Source of the DNA: Gloeotrichia echinulata CP02
GTDB taxonomy: Bacteria; Cyanobacteriota; Cyanobacteriia; Cyanobacteriales; Nostocaceae
Length of the DNA stretch: 64,000 nucleotides
Assembly (NCBI GenBank): GCA_038087035.1
Contig: CP051187.1
Coordinates: forward strand, 930,001-994,000
Direction: 5' to 3'
Of this stretch, positions 1 to 7,807 are shown in pieces. The position numbers and the translations under genes are program-made. The stretch's first letter is position 1. Every line of letters starts with the position of its first letter. The notes beneath the pieces are model-generated. The model did no database searches. It was not told where the DNA came from and worked only from the letters and a program-made list of their open reading frames with translations.

Positions 1-124
1 CTCTTGACTTTTGACCCGTCAAAAATAAACCCTGCTCTGGCAGGGAAAGTTGTTCCGAGGTCCATTGAATTTCGGGAAAAATGCGTCCTCGACTTTTTAC
101 ACGGGTCGGTTTTGCTTCGGTCAT
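1..124 (-). CDS. Partial hypothetical protein, 5' end only
   Basis: An open frame starts at an ATG on the minus strand (complement of 122-124) and runs 41 codons off the left edge without a stop. An AGGAG-like ribosome binding site lies just upstream (near 130-136), which supports this start. The visible N-terminus is basic (MTEAKPTRVKSRGR) and then enters FPEIQWT. I do not recognise the family. The last visible codons overlap a CAAGAGTCAAAAGTC-type intergenic repeat, so the gene may end shortly beyond the edge or be disrupted there. Confidence 0.5.
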   Translation of the reverse strand, partial: MTEAKPTRVKSRGRIFPEIQWTSEQLSLPEQGLFLTGQKSR

Positions 125-235
125 GGCTGACTCCTACTGATAGTAATATCTATATAGTAATCATATTTGATTTCTGAAAAAATCTCAGTATCTGTAGGCT
201 AGGCAATGCCAAGTACATCAAGGTTTTGTAAGGCA

Positions 236-403
236 TAGGGCGTGTTTTCAAACTATTTGTTTAGCCGGATCAATTTTTAGATACCCCTAAATCCACACGA
301 TATGATACCAGCTGTAGGGGCACGGCATTGCCGTGCCCCTACGCGAAATCTACATGTGTCAGCGTTTTAGTGGTATTGTATAAGACTTTGAAAACACGCC
401 CTA
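236..403. repeat. MITE-like element with 17-bp terminal inverted repeats
   Basis: The ends are perfect inverted repeats (TAGGGCGTGTTTTCAAA at 236-252 and its complement at 387-403) enclosing 168 bp with no coding frame. The centre holds a palindrome (314-342) of the GTAGGGGCACGGC...GCCGTGCCCCTAC type, which recurs near 2610 and, degenerate, near 53442. This is the structure of a non-autonomous transposable element. The rest of the gene-free stretch (125-235 and 404-597) shows only AT-rich DNA. Confidence 0.7.
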
Positions 404-597
404 GCCCTACCTACGTATATTTCAAAAATCAAATATTAGTCCTATATATATTAGATATTAGAGCGCAATTAGCTAGTCGATATCAAAATTGATATCAATT
501 TACCCATCTAGCAGCAAGGTTTTGAGCTTTGCCAATGTAAATAACATTGTTAAGATCTGTCACAAAGTAAACATCTGAACAGTTAGGTAAACTACTA

Positions 598-706
598 GTA
601 GTCTGTCAATTTTGTTTTGAGGGATTTTTGGTAGTGTGAGCGTCTCGCTCACGCGGGCAAGATGCCCGCACTACAGTCCATCATTTTTATCTTGACAGAG
701 TACTAC
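598..706 (+). repeat. MITE-like element A, copy 1
   Basis: About 109 bp with inverted termini (AGTAGTCTGTCAA and TTGACAGAGTACTAC) and two internal palindromes, GTGAGCG-TCT-CGCTCAC and GCGGGC-AAGAT-GCCCGC. A nearly identical copy lies in the opposite orientation at 53334-53443. The right end directly abuts the 174-bp element that begins at 707. The long open frame across this DNA is incidental. Confidence 0.75.
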
Positions 707-880
707 GTATTGAGCCGAGATCCGAGTGATTTCCTGCAAGATGGTGTCTTAACCCTTATCCTGCAAGGGATTGAAAATTTGCTACATGATAGTCAAAAAA
801 GTCGTTATTTACAACGCAAAATCAAGCCTTTTGAGGTCATCTTGCAGGTTTTTTCGTCTATCTCGGCTCAATACCTACTT
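707..880 (+). repeat. 174-bp inverted-terminus element, copy 1
   Basis: The element begins GTATTGAGCCGAGAT and carries the complement near its right end, with a second inner inverted pair (CCTGCAAGATG / CATCTTGCAGG). It is the same length as the copy at 1942-2115 and differs at only two positions that I can see. The two copies are in direct orientation around the gene at 960-1964. I see no obvious target-site duplication around either copy. Confidence 0.8.
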
Positions 881-959
881 AATGCACGAGGTGTGCCTAC
901 TGCAAACCAACGGCAATGGTACTGAGGAACAATACGCAATCTACTATTAGGGAGAAGAT

Positions 960-1964
960 ATGAAATTTAAACAACGTACTCTTGATCGAATTGCTGATAT
1001 GATTTGTGGTAATTCTGAATCTAAATCCGAAGAAAGTTTCTTTCCTTATAAATCAAGTTCATATATAACTAAGTTTTTTCAGGATTGTGATACTGAGTAT
1101 AAGCATGATGGTTCAACGCGCAAAGTATGGGTTTCTTCAGTTCTCAAAGAAATTCTTACTGAACCACAGCAAAATGCAAATACACCTCCAGAAACTTTTT
1201 TGCGTGTCATTCGCAATTTGATGGAACAAGGAAATGCCTGCAATGAGGATTCAAATAGAATAGGAGCATTAGCCCTCTTGAATTCAGAACTTGATCGAGA
1301 AGGGTTTGAAGCATTTTATGCAGATGACAAGCAGTGCTATCTTAGGCATCTCCCAACCAATACGATTGCAACAGCTTCACCTAATCCGCATCGCCCATTT
1401 TCAGTGTCGGAACTAAAACGGCGCGAGCAACTTATTACCTATCTCAATGAAGCATCTGAGGATAGGCTCATAGAGGACATATTATTACCCCTGTTTCGGC
1501 AGCTTGGTTTTCACCGTGTAACTGCTGCTGGTCATACCGACAAAGCGTTGGAGTATGGCAAAGATATATGGATGAAGCATACCTTGCCAACCCAGCACAT
1601 TCTCTATTTTGGTATTCAAGTAAAAAAAGGTAAATTGGACTCAGCAGGCACTACCAAGGGTTCAAATGCCAATGTAGCGGAGATTCATAATCAGGTAACT
1701 ATGATGCTTGGTCATGAGATTTTTGACCCCGAAACAAGTAAGCGTGTTTTGGTAGATCATGCCTTTATTGTCGCGGGTGGTGAGATTACCAAAGCTGCCA
1801 GGAATTGGTTAGGTAATAAACTCGATGCCACAAAACGAAGCCAAATTATGTTTATGGATCGGGACGACATCTTGAACCTGTTTGTTGTTACGAAGCTTCC
1901 ACTGCCTATACAGGCATTACCAACAGGTGCTGAGGATGATGGTATTGAGCCGAGATCCGAGTAA
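960..1964 (+). CDS. Candidate anti-phage effector: AbiJ-like N-terminus with PD-(D/E)XK nuclease-like C-terminus
   Basis: 334 codons; ATG preceded by GGGAGAAG. Residues about 35-110 (TKFFQDCD..., DGSTRKVWV, then LRVIRNLME) resemble the N-terminal domains of AbiJ-type abortive-infection proteins. Residues about 170-300 look like a restriction-endonuclease fold: LIEDILLPLFRQLGF, then EYGKDI and GIQVKKGK, giving a D...(Q)xK pattern. Inference: a DNA- or RNA-targeting effector. The last seven residues (GIEPRSE) and the stop codon are encoded by the flanking 174-bp repeat, so the native C-terminus has been replaced or extended. It stands alone and is bracketed by direct repeats, so it could be a transferred cassette. 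The fold assignments are by eye only. Confidence 0.55.
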   Translation: MKFKQRTLDRIADMICGNSESKSEESFFPYKSSSYITKFFQDCDTEYKHDGSTRKVWVSSVLKEILTEPQQNANTPPETFLRVIRNLMEQGNACNEDSNRIGALALLNSELDREGFEAFYADDKQCYLRHLPTNTIATASPNPHRPFSVSELKRREQLITYLNEASEDRLIEDILLPLFRQLGFHRVTAAGHTDKALEYGKDIWMKHTLPTQHILYFGIQVKKGKLDSAGTTKGSNANVAEIHNQVTMMLGHEIFDPETSKRVLVDHAFIVAGGEITKAARNWLGNKLDATKRSQIMFMDRDDILNLFVVTKLPLPIQALPTGAEDDGIEPRSE

Positions 1965-2115
1965 TTTCCTGCAAGATGGTCTCTTAACCCTTATCCTGCA
2001 AGGGATTGAAAATTTGCTACATGATAGTCAAAAAAGTCGTTATTTACAACGCAAAATCAAGCCTTTTGAGGTCATCTTGCAGGTTTTTTCGTCTATCTCG
2101 GCTCAATACCTACTT
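1942..2115 (+). repeat. 174-bp inverted-terminus element, copy 2
   Basis: This is the second copy of the element at 707-880, 172 of 174 positions identical by eye and in the same orientation. It starts inside the 3' end of the nuclease-like gene and supplies that gene's TAA stop. At that site copy 1 has GAGTGA where copy 2 has GAGTAA. The flanks differ (copy 1 is followed by AATGC, copy 2 by GGTGT), so the shared unit ends at CTACTT. Confidence 0.8.
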
Positions 2116-2153
2116 GGTGTTTGTAAGTCTTTTTACACTTCTTTATAATTTCT

Positions 2154-2348
2154 TCACATTTGTTTTTCAGCTTCAATCAAGTCAGCGATCGCATCTCTGA
2201 GTTTTCCTTGCCAACCAGGAATTGACTTTAGTTGCTGCTTCATTGTCTCTGTAAGCTTTAAGTCAACCTTCGCCACTAATGGCTCATCCCCAGCCGCTTT
2301 GTACTGCGTAGCTTCTCTTTTTCCTTCAAAGGCCTTTGGATTTCCCAT
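2154..2348 (-). CDS. Small conserved hypothetical protein
   Basis: 64 codons from the ATG at 2348; an upstream ATG at 2390 would add 14 residues but has no ribosome binding site. The protein is charged and soluble: MGNPKAFEGKREATQYKAAGDEPL, then LKLTETMKQQLKSIPGW, ending in an amphipathic helix (LRDAIADLIEAEKQM). No domain is recognised. The composition resembles small antitoxin-like or RHH-like proteins, but no toxin lies next to it. Confidence 0.55.
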   Translation of the reverse strand: MGNPKAFEGKREATQYKAAGDEPLVAKVDLKLTETMKQQLKSIPGWQGKLRDAIADLIEAEKQM

Positions 2349-2530
2349 TGTTTTTACCAAGTCTACCGGGTAAATGATAGCACAAATCATAAGTAAATTT
2401 TATCAATGACCTATTGCTAATACCAGGTACACTTGGTATTATAATTATGCGGACAACAAAAAACCCGGCTATCAACCGGGCATACATTAAAAATAAATCT
2501 CATCTAATTATGACCAAAAAGCGAGACGCA

Positions 2531-3023
2531 AGCCCCTGGCTTTAGACATGGGGATAAGTCGGTATAGCACTTCCTATTCAGATGAGGTACAAAATTGTAT
2601 CACGCGATGTAGGGGCACGGCACTGCCGTGCCCTTACCGATGTACCTCACTAGGGCGAGAAACGCTATAGGAACTTTTAACTTCCGTGAAACGATTGTGT
2701 GGCTTGGGCCACAGTGGTATAATTGAACGGCAAATTGTGAGTAAGAACAACCATCTGCGCGTTGATTCATCCTAGTACGGAGCAATCCCGGCAACGGACA
2801 TATCCAACTTGATTTAGAATAATTAAAGGGCAAATAATGGCAGGATGTTGAGCGTACCTAACTGGCGTTGTGATGGACTCGGAAAACGAAAAAAAAATGA
2901 AAAGTAAGCGCAATTGCAGCACAAACGTGGTAGTTGTTATGAGCGTCTAGGGTGTCTTTGATAGCACCATTAAAAGTTCGTTTATGGACTCTTTAAGAAT
3001 CCCCCGGCTTTAGACGTGGGGAG
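2531..3023 (+). mobile_element. IS200/IS605-like relic without transposase
   Basis: This gene-free stretch (2391-3053) is bounded by two directly repeated hairpins of the type CCCC-GGCTTTAGAC-TGGGG (2533-2553 and 3001-3021), which is how right ends of cyanobacterial IS200/IS605 elements look. Between them is a GTAGGGGCACGGC palindrome (2610-2638) and sequence with several short stems, but no tnpA or tnpB frame. A 77-codon minus-strand frame here reads through the palindrome and is not convincing. It may preserve part of a TnpB guide-RNA scaffold; that is inference. Confidence 0.45.
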
Positions 3024-3053
3024 TATCAATCCCCTTCTATTGAGATTATTACC

Positions 3054-3287
3054 ATGACAGTTTCTAACCTTGTACAAGGCATTTGGGCACTTTCCGCCCT
3101 TGGTTTGATTATATTAGTATTGCTGCATAGCCCCAAAGGTGATGGAATTGGCGCCATTGGTGGACAAGCCCAATTATTTAGCAGCACCAAAAGTGCAGAA
3201 AACACATTGAACCGAGTTACTTGGGCGCTGACAGTAATTTTTCTCGGTTTAACAGTGGTTTTAAGTGCCGGTTGGCTCCCCAAATAA
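3054..3287 (+). CDS. secG: Preprotein translocase subunit SecG
   Basis: 77 residues, the normal length for cyanobacterial SecG, which assists SecYEA protein export in the plasma and thylakoid membranes. There are two hydrophobic helices (about 5-25 and 53-72) separated by the family loop, which contains HSPKGDGIGAIGG and a FSSTKSAENTLNR segment. The ATG sits 50 bp downstream of the IS relic, so the native promoter may lie inside or upstream of it. Confidence 0.93.
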   Translation: MTVSNLVQGIWALSALGLIILVLLHSPKGDGIGAIGGQAQLFSSTKSAENTLNRVTWALTVIFLGLTVVLSAGWLPK

Positions 3288-3329
3288 AAATGGAGCGTAG
3301 GGGAGACTTGTACTGAGCGGAGCCGAAGT

Positions 3330-4112
3330 ATGGGGATAAAATCCCAACACCCAACACTTAAAATTCCCAAAAATCTAGTTTTACGGCGATTAATTACAGC
3401 CCTGTCCTTATTTATTGGCACAGGGCTGCTTGTCGTTTTCACAAATCTCCCATCTCCAGCTTTCTTGACAAAATCACCACAATATGGATTAAAACAAATA
3501 ATTTCTCTCCCTCTCCCCCCATCTCCCCACCCCCTCCCCCCGACACTGGCGCAATGGCAAGATAGCACCAACAGTGGTGATTACTTTGCTCAAATCACAC
3601 CCACCAAAGTAGGTTATTTAGTTTGGTCACAGTTTCCCGTTCGCGTTTACGTAGAACCACCGAAAGCAGTTAGCGAACAACAGGCGCAAGCTTGGGTGAA
3701 TAGCGTTTTACAGGCTGTGCAAGAGTGGAATGTTTATTTACCTTTGCAGGTAGTTGAGCAGCCAGATGTAGCCGATATTACCATTATCCGCAAAGCGCCA
3801 CCGTTACAGGGTAAGCCTCCCCGTGCGCGTTCTGCAGAAACTCGCTACGAGTTATACACCAGCAATCATATTTTATTCCACCGCTTCACGATTTTGCTGA
3901 GTCCTAGTCAAACAGGCGAGTATGTCCAAGCAGCTATCCGCCATGAACTTGGTCACGCTTTGGGAATTTGGGGTCATAGTCCGTTACAAACCGATGCTTT
4001 ATATTTTTCCCAAGTCCGCAATCCAGCGCTAATTTCTGTGAGGGATGTAAATACTTTGAAGCGCGTTTATGAGCAGCCAACTAGTTTGGGGTGGAGTGTA
4101 GTGGAGAATTAA
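3330..4112 (+). CDS. Matrixin-type zinc metalloprotease, membrane-anchored
   Basis: 260 residues. An N-terminal hydrophobic segment (about 20-42) is followed by a proline-rich linker and a peptidase domain with the metzincin motif HELGHALGIWGH starting near residue 205 (HExxHxxGxxH). This places it in the M10/matrixin group, probably exported or anchored with the catalytic domain outside the cytoplasm. The linker is encoded by a CT-rich low-complexity run. The gene ends LGWSVVEN-stop; a second copy of this end, including the stop, lies at 4767-4796 beyond the TA module. The substrate is unknown. Confidence 0.85.
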   Translation: MGIKSQHPTLKIPKNLVLRRLITALSLFIGTGLLVVFTNLPSPAFLTKSPQYGLKQIISLPLPPSPHPLPPTLAQWQDSTNSGDYFAQITPTKVGYLVWSQFPVRVYVEPPKAVSEQQAQAWVNSVLQAVQEWNVYLPLQVVEQPDVADITIIRKAPPLQGKPPRARSAETRYELYTSNHILFHRFTILLSPSQTGEYVQAAIRHELGHALGIWGHSPLQTDALYFSQVRNPALISVRDVNTLKRVYEQPTSLGWSVVEN

Positions 4113-4114
4113 AA
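4085..4114 (+). repeat. 30-bp direct repeat, left copy (end of metalloprotease gene)
   Basis: It starts TTTGGGGTGGAGTGTAGT and matches 4767-4796 at 28 of 30 positions. It encodes the metalloprotease C-terminus and stop. The pair brackets the parDE-type module. Confidence 0.85.
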
Positions 4115-4162
4115 ACTGGGACGTTCCTCGATAACAGTATTGATTATATAGAGTTAGACAAT

Positions 4163-4420
4163 ATGTACATCCAAATTAAACCAGAACTAGAGCAATTTAT
4201 TCAGGCACAGCTTGCAAGTGGTAGATTTGCTAGTGCAGATGATGTCATCAATGAAGCCTTTAAACTGCTACAAGAAAGAGAGCAGCGATTTGAAGAATTA
4301 CGACAAAAAATTGCTGTAGGAACTGAAGAAATTGCTCAGAAAAAAGTAACTGATGGCGAAGTTGTATTTGCCAGATTACAAGAAAAAATTCGTCTAATTG
4401 CTGAGGAGTCCTCTGAATGA
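4163..4420 (+). CDS. ParD-like antitoxin
   Basis: 85 residues from the ATG at 4163; the frame is open further upstream, but that part is not ParD-like. The N-terminus (MYIQIKPELEQFIQAQLASGRFASADDVINEAFKLL, read in two parts) is the ribbon-helix-helix dimerisation and DNA-binding region of the ParD/CopG group. The acidic C-terminal helix would wrap the toxin. The stop overlaps the next start by four bases (ATGA), which indicates translational coupling. It probably represses its own operon. Confidence 0.9.
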   Translation: MYIQIKPELEQFIQAQLASGRFASADDVINEAFKLLQEREQRFEELRQKIAVGTEEIAQKKVTDGEVVFARLQEKIRLIAEESSE

Positions 4421-4713
4421 ATAATTATTCACTTTCTGAGGCAGCAATTCGAGATTTGGATGAAATTTGTGAATATATTGCCCGCATTAACCCAAAAGCC
4501 GCCTCTAAGCTTTTTGATGACATACGCTCCAAGTGTAAATTAGTAGCTAGTTTTCCCAATATGGGGAAAAGTTATGAAAAGCTTGTACCAAACCTGCGTG
4601 GTTTTGTTGTGGATGATTACATTATATTTTACTATCCCAGAGAAGACGGAATTAGTGTTGCTCGTGTTTCCAGTGGTTATCGAGATTTAGAATCTTTGTT
4701 CGTAGATGAATAA
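4417..4713 (+). CDS. ParE/RelE-superfamily toxin
   Basis: 98 residues. The pattern YSLSEAAIRDLDEICEYIA at the start, then FPNMGKSYEKL, LRGFVVDDYIIFYY and a terminal VARVSSGYRDL is the compact ParE fold (gyrase-poisoning branch of the RelE/ParE superfamily). It pairs with the overlapping ParD-like antitoxin. The cassette ends about 50 bp before the duplicated metalloprotease terminus. Confidence 0.9.
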   Translation: MNNYSLSEAAIRDLDEICEYIARINPKAASKLFDDIRSKCKLVASFPNMGKSYEKLVPNLRGFVVDDYIIFYYPREDGISVARVSSGYRDLESLFVDE

Positions 4714-4766
4714 TAAAACTGTAACTATTTTCTTGGTCTATTACTTATCATCTTCATGGAAGGTAA

Positions 4767-4796
4767 TTTGGGGTGGAGTGTAGTCGAAAATTAAAA
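4767..4796 (+). repeat. 30-bp direct repeat, right copy (orphan gene end)
   Basis: This copy translates NLGWSVVEN-stop in the frame that matches the metalloprotease C-terminus, yet it follows the toxin gene and has no gene attached. It is best explained as the original or duplicated 3' end left after the TA cassette inserted. Confidence 0.8.
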
Positions 4797-4804
4797 GGTT
4801 ACAA

Positions 4805-5248
4805 TTAAGGCAACCAATTTTTATCTAAAATTTGCTCTAAGCTATAAGGAGATAATTCAGGTAAATTGGTTAGCTTTGTTTTAGCCTTAACATAATCTAA
4901 GGCATTAGTATAAATTAGATTAAAGTTCTCGTCTAAATGGTTGCGTAAATTGGCAGTTAAATCATCATTGAGTTGATTACGAAAACCAATAATTTCTGCA
5001 GCCCAATGATTAGCATTTCTGGGCTTTTCTAAATCCCAATATTGATAAAGCAGTAAGTGTCGAATAATCTGTTCTAACAGACTTCTTACTCGCCTTTTTT
5101 CGTTTTTAGCCAAATCTTCCAGTTCTTCTATTAAGTTTTCATAGTCAATGTCTGCCAATTGTCGAGCTTTGAGACATGTAATAGTCTCCTCTAACCATTG
5201 CAGGTAATTGGATTCATATAATGTTTTCATGTCGATGATAGCAGTCAT
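4805..5248 (-). CDS. DUF29 family protein
   Basis: 147 residues. The opening pattern (TLYESNYLQWLEETITCLKARQL, read in two parts), then DYENLIEELEDLAKNEKRRVRSLLEQIIRHLL and a W-rich middle (YQYWDLEKPRN, HWAAEI) is the cyanobacterium-expanded DUF29 family, all-helical and of unknown function. It is convergent with the TA module. The neighbourhood gives no functional hint. Confidence 0.9.
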   Translation of the reverse strand: MTAIIDMKTLYESNYLQWLEETITCLKARQLADIDYENLIEELEDLAKNEKRRVRSLLEQIIRHLLLYQYWDLEKPRNANHWAAEIIGFRNQLNDDLTANLRNHLDENFNLIYTNALDYVKAKTKLTNLPELSPYSLEQILDKNWLP

Positions 5249-5727
5249 TTGTTGGTTTTGTAGGTTTTATTTTGTATAATCTATTCTTTAATGTTAACTA
5301 AATATATCAAGTTGATTGGATATTTTTTGTAATTTGATAACTTTGTATAATAACACAAATGCCTGATACTTGGCAATCGGGAAACAGCGGCTGTGGCGTT
5401 TATACAGAGTCGCCCACCTATAGGTATTCCCAGCCGGAAACTGGGAAGGAGTCATTGCCATAAAAATGGAATAAAAAAGCAAATAAATACATTTATTGAG
5501 AGTTAATTAGCAATCTTCAACTAAATACTCTATAATGTTAGGTAATTTGCCTATTTTTCGATTAATGTACACATCTCCCACAGCAACTTCTATACCTAGA
5601 AGATGTTGTATTTTCCTTTGGTATTAGCCCTTTTGGGAAAAACTTTTTGTTCTTAACTCTTCCGTAATAGCTTATAGGCGCTTGTATAAGATTAATTAAA
5701 TAGACTGCTCAAGAAAGGAGGTTTAAG
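5249..5727. other. Intergenic region with a structured palindromic block
   Basis: No convincing gene is present. Positions about 5374-5460 contain inverted segments (GGCAATCGGG... with ...CATTGCC; TTCCCAG with CTGGGAA), so a folded RNA or a palindromic repeat is possible. A 62-codon minus-strand frame through it lacks any family signature. The remainder is AT-rich and leads into the promoter of the methyltransferase gene. Confidence 0.4.
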
Positions 5728-6876
5728 GTGGGAGCTTTTGATTTTCCGAAACTACTAGAGAATTCGATCAATGAACCGGACTTAGGCTGGACTCTCTGCT
5801 TTATCGGAGAAGACCAATCGAACAAGCTGGCAGAACTTACCCAGGGATTGAGAGAAGGATTTTCCACGACAGGTGATGGAAAAGAGATTTTATCTGGTTT
5901 TTCCTATTGGGGAATAGGTCCAACAATAGCGTGGGATCATGCTTGCAATGATCGATTTTATCTCGTGATGAAAGAGAGCATACAATCTTTTAGATATCGA
6001 TGGCATCAAATTCATTCCAATAATATAAAAAATCAAAAATATCACTACGTCAGTTTAGGTGTAGGTACAGGAGAAAAAGACCAACAGATTTTGAGTTTAT
6101 TGCTCAACGCCAATCCCGATATACTCTATTTTCCAGTTGATATGAGTTCAGAGATGTTGAGGCTAGGTGTTAAAAAGGCAACTCAAGGACTGCAATTAAA
6201 AGGTAGCCATGTGTTACCAATTCAAATCGACTTCTCAATCGAGAGAAATGTCAGCGAGTTACGCAAACTGCTTGACCGAGTTGTGAATGATAGTCCTATT
6301 CTGTTTTCTTTGCTAGGAAACACATTAGCTAATTTTCAAAGAGATACAGAATTGCTGCAAACTCTTTCTCAACTAATGCGACGTGATGATCAGCTAATCA
6401 TAGAAGTAGCGACAACTGAAAACCTCAGCGAAGAAGCAGCGCAAAAGGCAGCACAAGAGTATGCAAAAACTAGGTCTTTTACAGAGTTTGTTACCAGTGC
6501 TTTGCTGCAAAATACTGATTTACACATTGACTTGAATAGTGTGTTCTTTGAAGGTTCTATAGAGGGAGATAAAGCAATATTGATAAAAATTCTGTATCGT
6601 AATTTAACTGGAAATAAAATTTTTGTGACTTTACCTGACCGTTCAATTATGGATTTTGAAGACAAAGATACGATTCGTTTGCTTCTGACTCGCAAGTATA
6701 GTTCTCATAGTATCAAAAAAAGCATATCAGATAGCAACTTATTCCTTGTTGATAGTCTAAACACCCCCTGGGAACCGCGTTATAAAAACGGATTTGGTAT
6801 GGATTTAATTTTGCTTGCCCCTCAATCTTCCCCAACTCCAGTCAAAGATAATAATATATGGACACCAAAAAACTAG
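5728..6876 (+). CDS. EgtD-family (histidine-specific type) SAM-dependent methyltransferase
   Basis: 382 residues with a GTG start, fixed by a strong AAAGGAGG ribosome binding site six bases upstream (5714-5721). The SAM-binding motif LGVGTGEKDQQIL (near residue 110), then FPVDMSSEML and SLLGNTLANF, match the EgtD/DUF2260-type methyltransferases that trimethylate histidine or related substrates. The C-terminal half has the family pattern LILLAP at the end. No other ergothioneine gene is visible, so the substrate is uncertain. A small membrane protein follows after 37 bp and may be co-transcribed. Confidence 0.8.
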   Translation: MGAFDFPKLLENSINEPDLGWTLCFIGEDQSNKLAELTQGLREGFSTTGDGKEILSGFSYWGIGPTIAWDHACNDRFYLVMKESIQSFRYRWHQIHSNNIKNQKYHYVSLGVGTGEKDQQILSLLLNANPDILYFPVDMSSEMLRLGVKKATQGLQLKGSHVLPIQIDFSIERNVSELRKLLDRVVNDSPILFSLLGNTLANFQRDTELLQTLSQLMRRDDQLIIEVATTENLSEEAAQKAAQEYAKTRSFTEFVTSALLQNTDLHIDLNSVFFEGSIEGDKAILIKILYRNLTGNKIFVTLPDRSIMDFEDKDTIRLLLTRKYSSHSIKKSISDSNLFLVDSLNTPWEPRYKNGFGMDLILLAPQSSPTPVKDNNIWTPKN

Positions 6877-6913
6877 TGGATATCAGATTTGCAGAAGAAC
6901 AAAAGATGTAAAT

Positions 6914-7510
6914 ATGAAAAGTATAGCGACATTTGTCACGTTTTTCCCTCTCCTTCTAGGATTTATTTTAGCTATCGTCTGGTTGACTAAGAAACCAGAT
7001 TTTGATGCACTACTATCAGCCCTGGGAATATTGGCAACAATTACAGGTATTTTTGGCGAACGATGGGCATCAGCTTACGAAAACAGAAGAGAATTGTTAC
7101 GTGCCTTACTCAATGAAAGTATATCAAATAAGTCAATTCTATCTGATAGCCGATTCAACCCAAACTCACATCAGCCAGGACGCCCGTTAGTGTTTCCCAG
7201 ATTAATTATGTCAGTGAATGAAACTGCGATCGCATCTGGTGTCTTTGCAAAAAGAAAAGATAGTGAGTTGTTTTCGCTTTTACATCAATGGCGACATACT
7301 GTCAACGAATTCAACCGGAGATTAGATATTACCGAGTTACGGACATTTACAAAAATTTCACCACAAGAAATAGAGATCCGCTCACTATATGAAGCACTAA
7401 AGGAATCAAAAGAGTTTAATGATGCATTGACTTTGAATGAATACATCGCAAAAGTTTTGCAATCAAAATATGCCAAAGGTATTGGTGGTAGTCAAGCTTT
7501 GACTATCTAA
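6914..7510 (+). CDS. Two-helix membrane protein of unknown function
   Basis: 198 residues from the ATG at 6914. The reading frame opens earlier but overlaps the preceding gene out of frame, so the downstream start is preferred. There are two hydrophobic segments (about 3-24, and about 31-47 ending LGILATITGIFGERWA), then a soluble helical domain of about 145 residues. No family is recognised. It lies directly downstream of the EgtD-like gene on the same strand, so a shared transcript is likely but a shared function is only inferred. Confidence 0.65.
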   Translation: MKSIATFVTFFPLLLGFILAIVWLTKKPDFDALLSALGILATITGIFGERWASAYENRRELLRALLNESISNKSILSDSRFNPNSHQPGRPLVFPRLIMSVNETAIASGVFAKRKDSELFSLLHQWRHTVNEFNRRLDITELRTFTKISPQEIEIRSLYEALKESKEFNDALTLNEYIAKVLQSKYAKGIGGSQALTI

Positions 7511-7513
7511 TCG

Positions 7514-7732
7514 TTATACAGCAATTTCTTGTTTAATGTCTTCCCATGAGATAGTAATATTATTTTCTACATCACTTTTAGCTGCATAATATGCTTTTAA
7601 ATCGTTCTCATCTTCTGATGATTCTATCCGCTTTAATAATGCGTAAATTTCATCTAAAGTACTGTCGTAAGCTTGATTTAGCAGTACATTGATTGCGTCG
7701 ATTATTTCTTTTCTTTCTTGTGCTGTTTTCAT
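7514..7732 (-). CDS. Small acidic antitoxin-like protein
   Basis: 72 residues, charged and helical (MKTAQERKEIIDAINVLLNQAYD, then LLKRIESSEDENDLKAYYAAK). The size and composition suit the unstructured antitoxin of a type II system, but no toxin frame adjoins it. The HigA-like gene upstream on the same strand is also an antitoxin type. It converges with the membrane protein gene with a 3-bp gap. Confidence 0.55.
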   Translation of the reverse strand: MKTAQERKEIIDAINVLLNQAYDSTLDEIYALLKRIESSEDENDLKAYYAAKSDVENNITISWEDIKQEIAV

Positions 7733-7807
7733 TTTTATTTATCCTAATTTCAGGCGTTGCTGATGCGTAGGCGTAGCCCGTCCTAGACAGCGCACTTTTG
7801 AATGCAG

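Noticed and set aside
780..815. CRISPR-repeat-like ending (AAGGGATTGAAAA) inside the 174-bp element
   Set aside because: It occurs once per element with no spacers or tandem repeat units, so it is not an array.
662..925. 87-codon forward ORF
   Set aside because: It runs across MITE A and the 174-bp element; the same peptide recurs in the second element copy and has no family signature or ribosome binding site.
2600..2833. 77-codon minus-strand ORF
   Set aside because: It includes the GTAGGGGCACGGC palindrome and IS605-type relic DNA; the peptide is unlike any family and lies among non-coding stems.
5294..5482. 62-codon minus-strand ORF
   Set aside because: It reads through palindromic sequence between two real genes; no ribosome site or recognisable motif.
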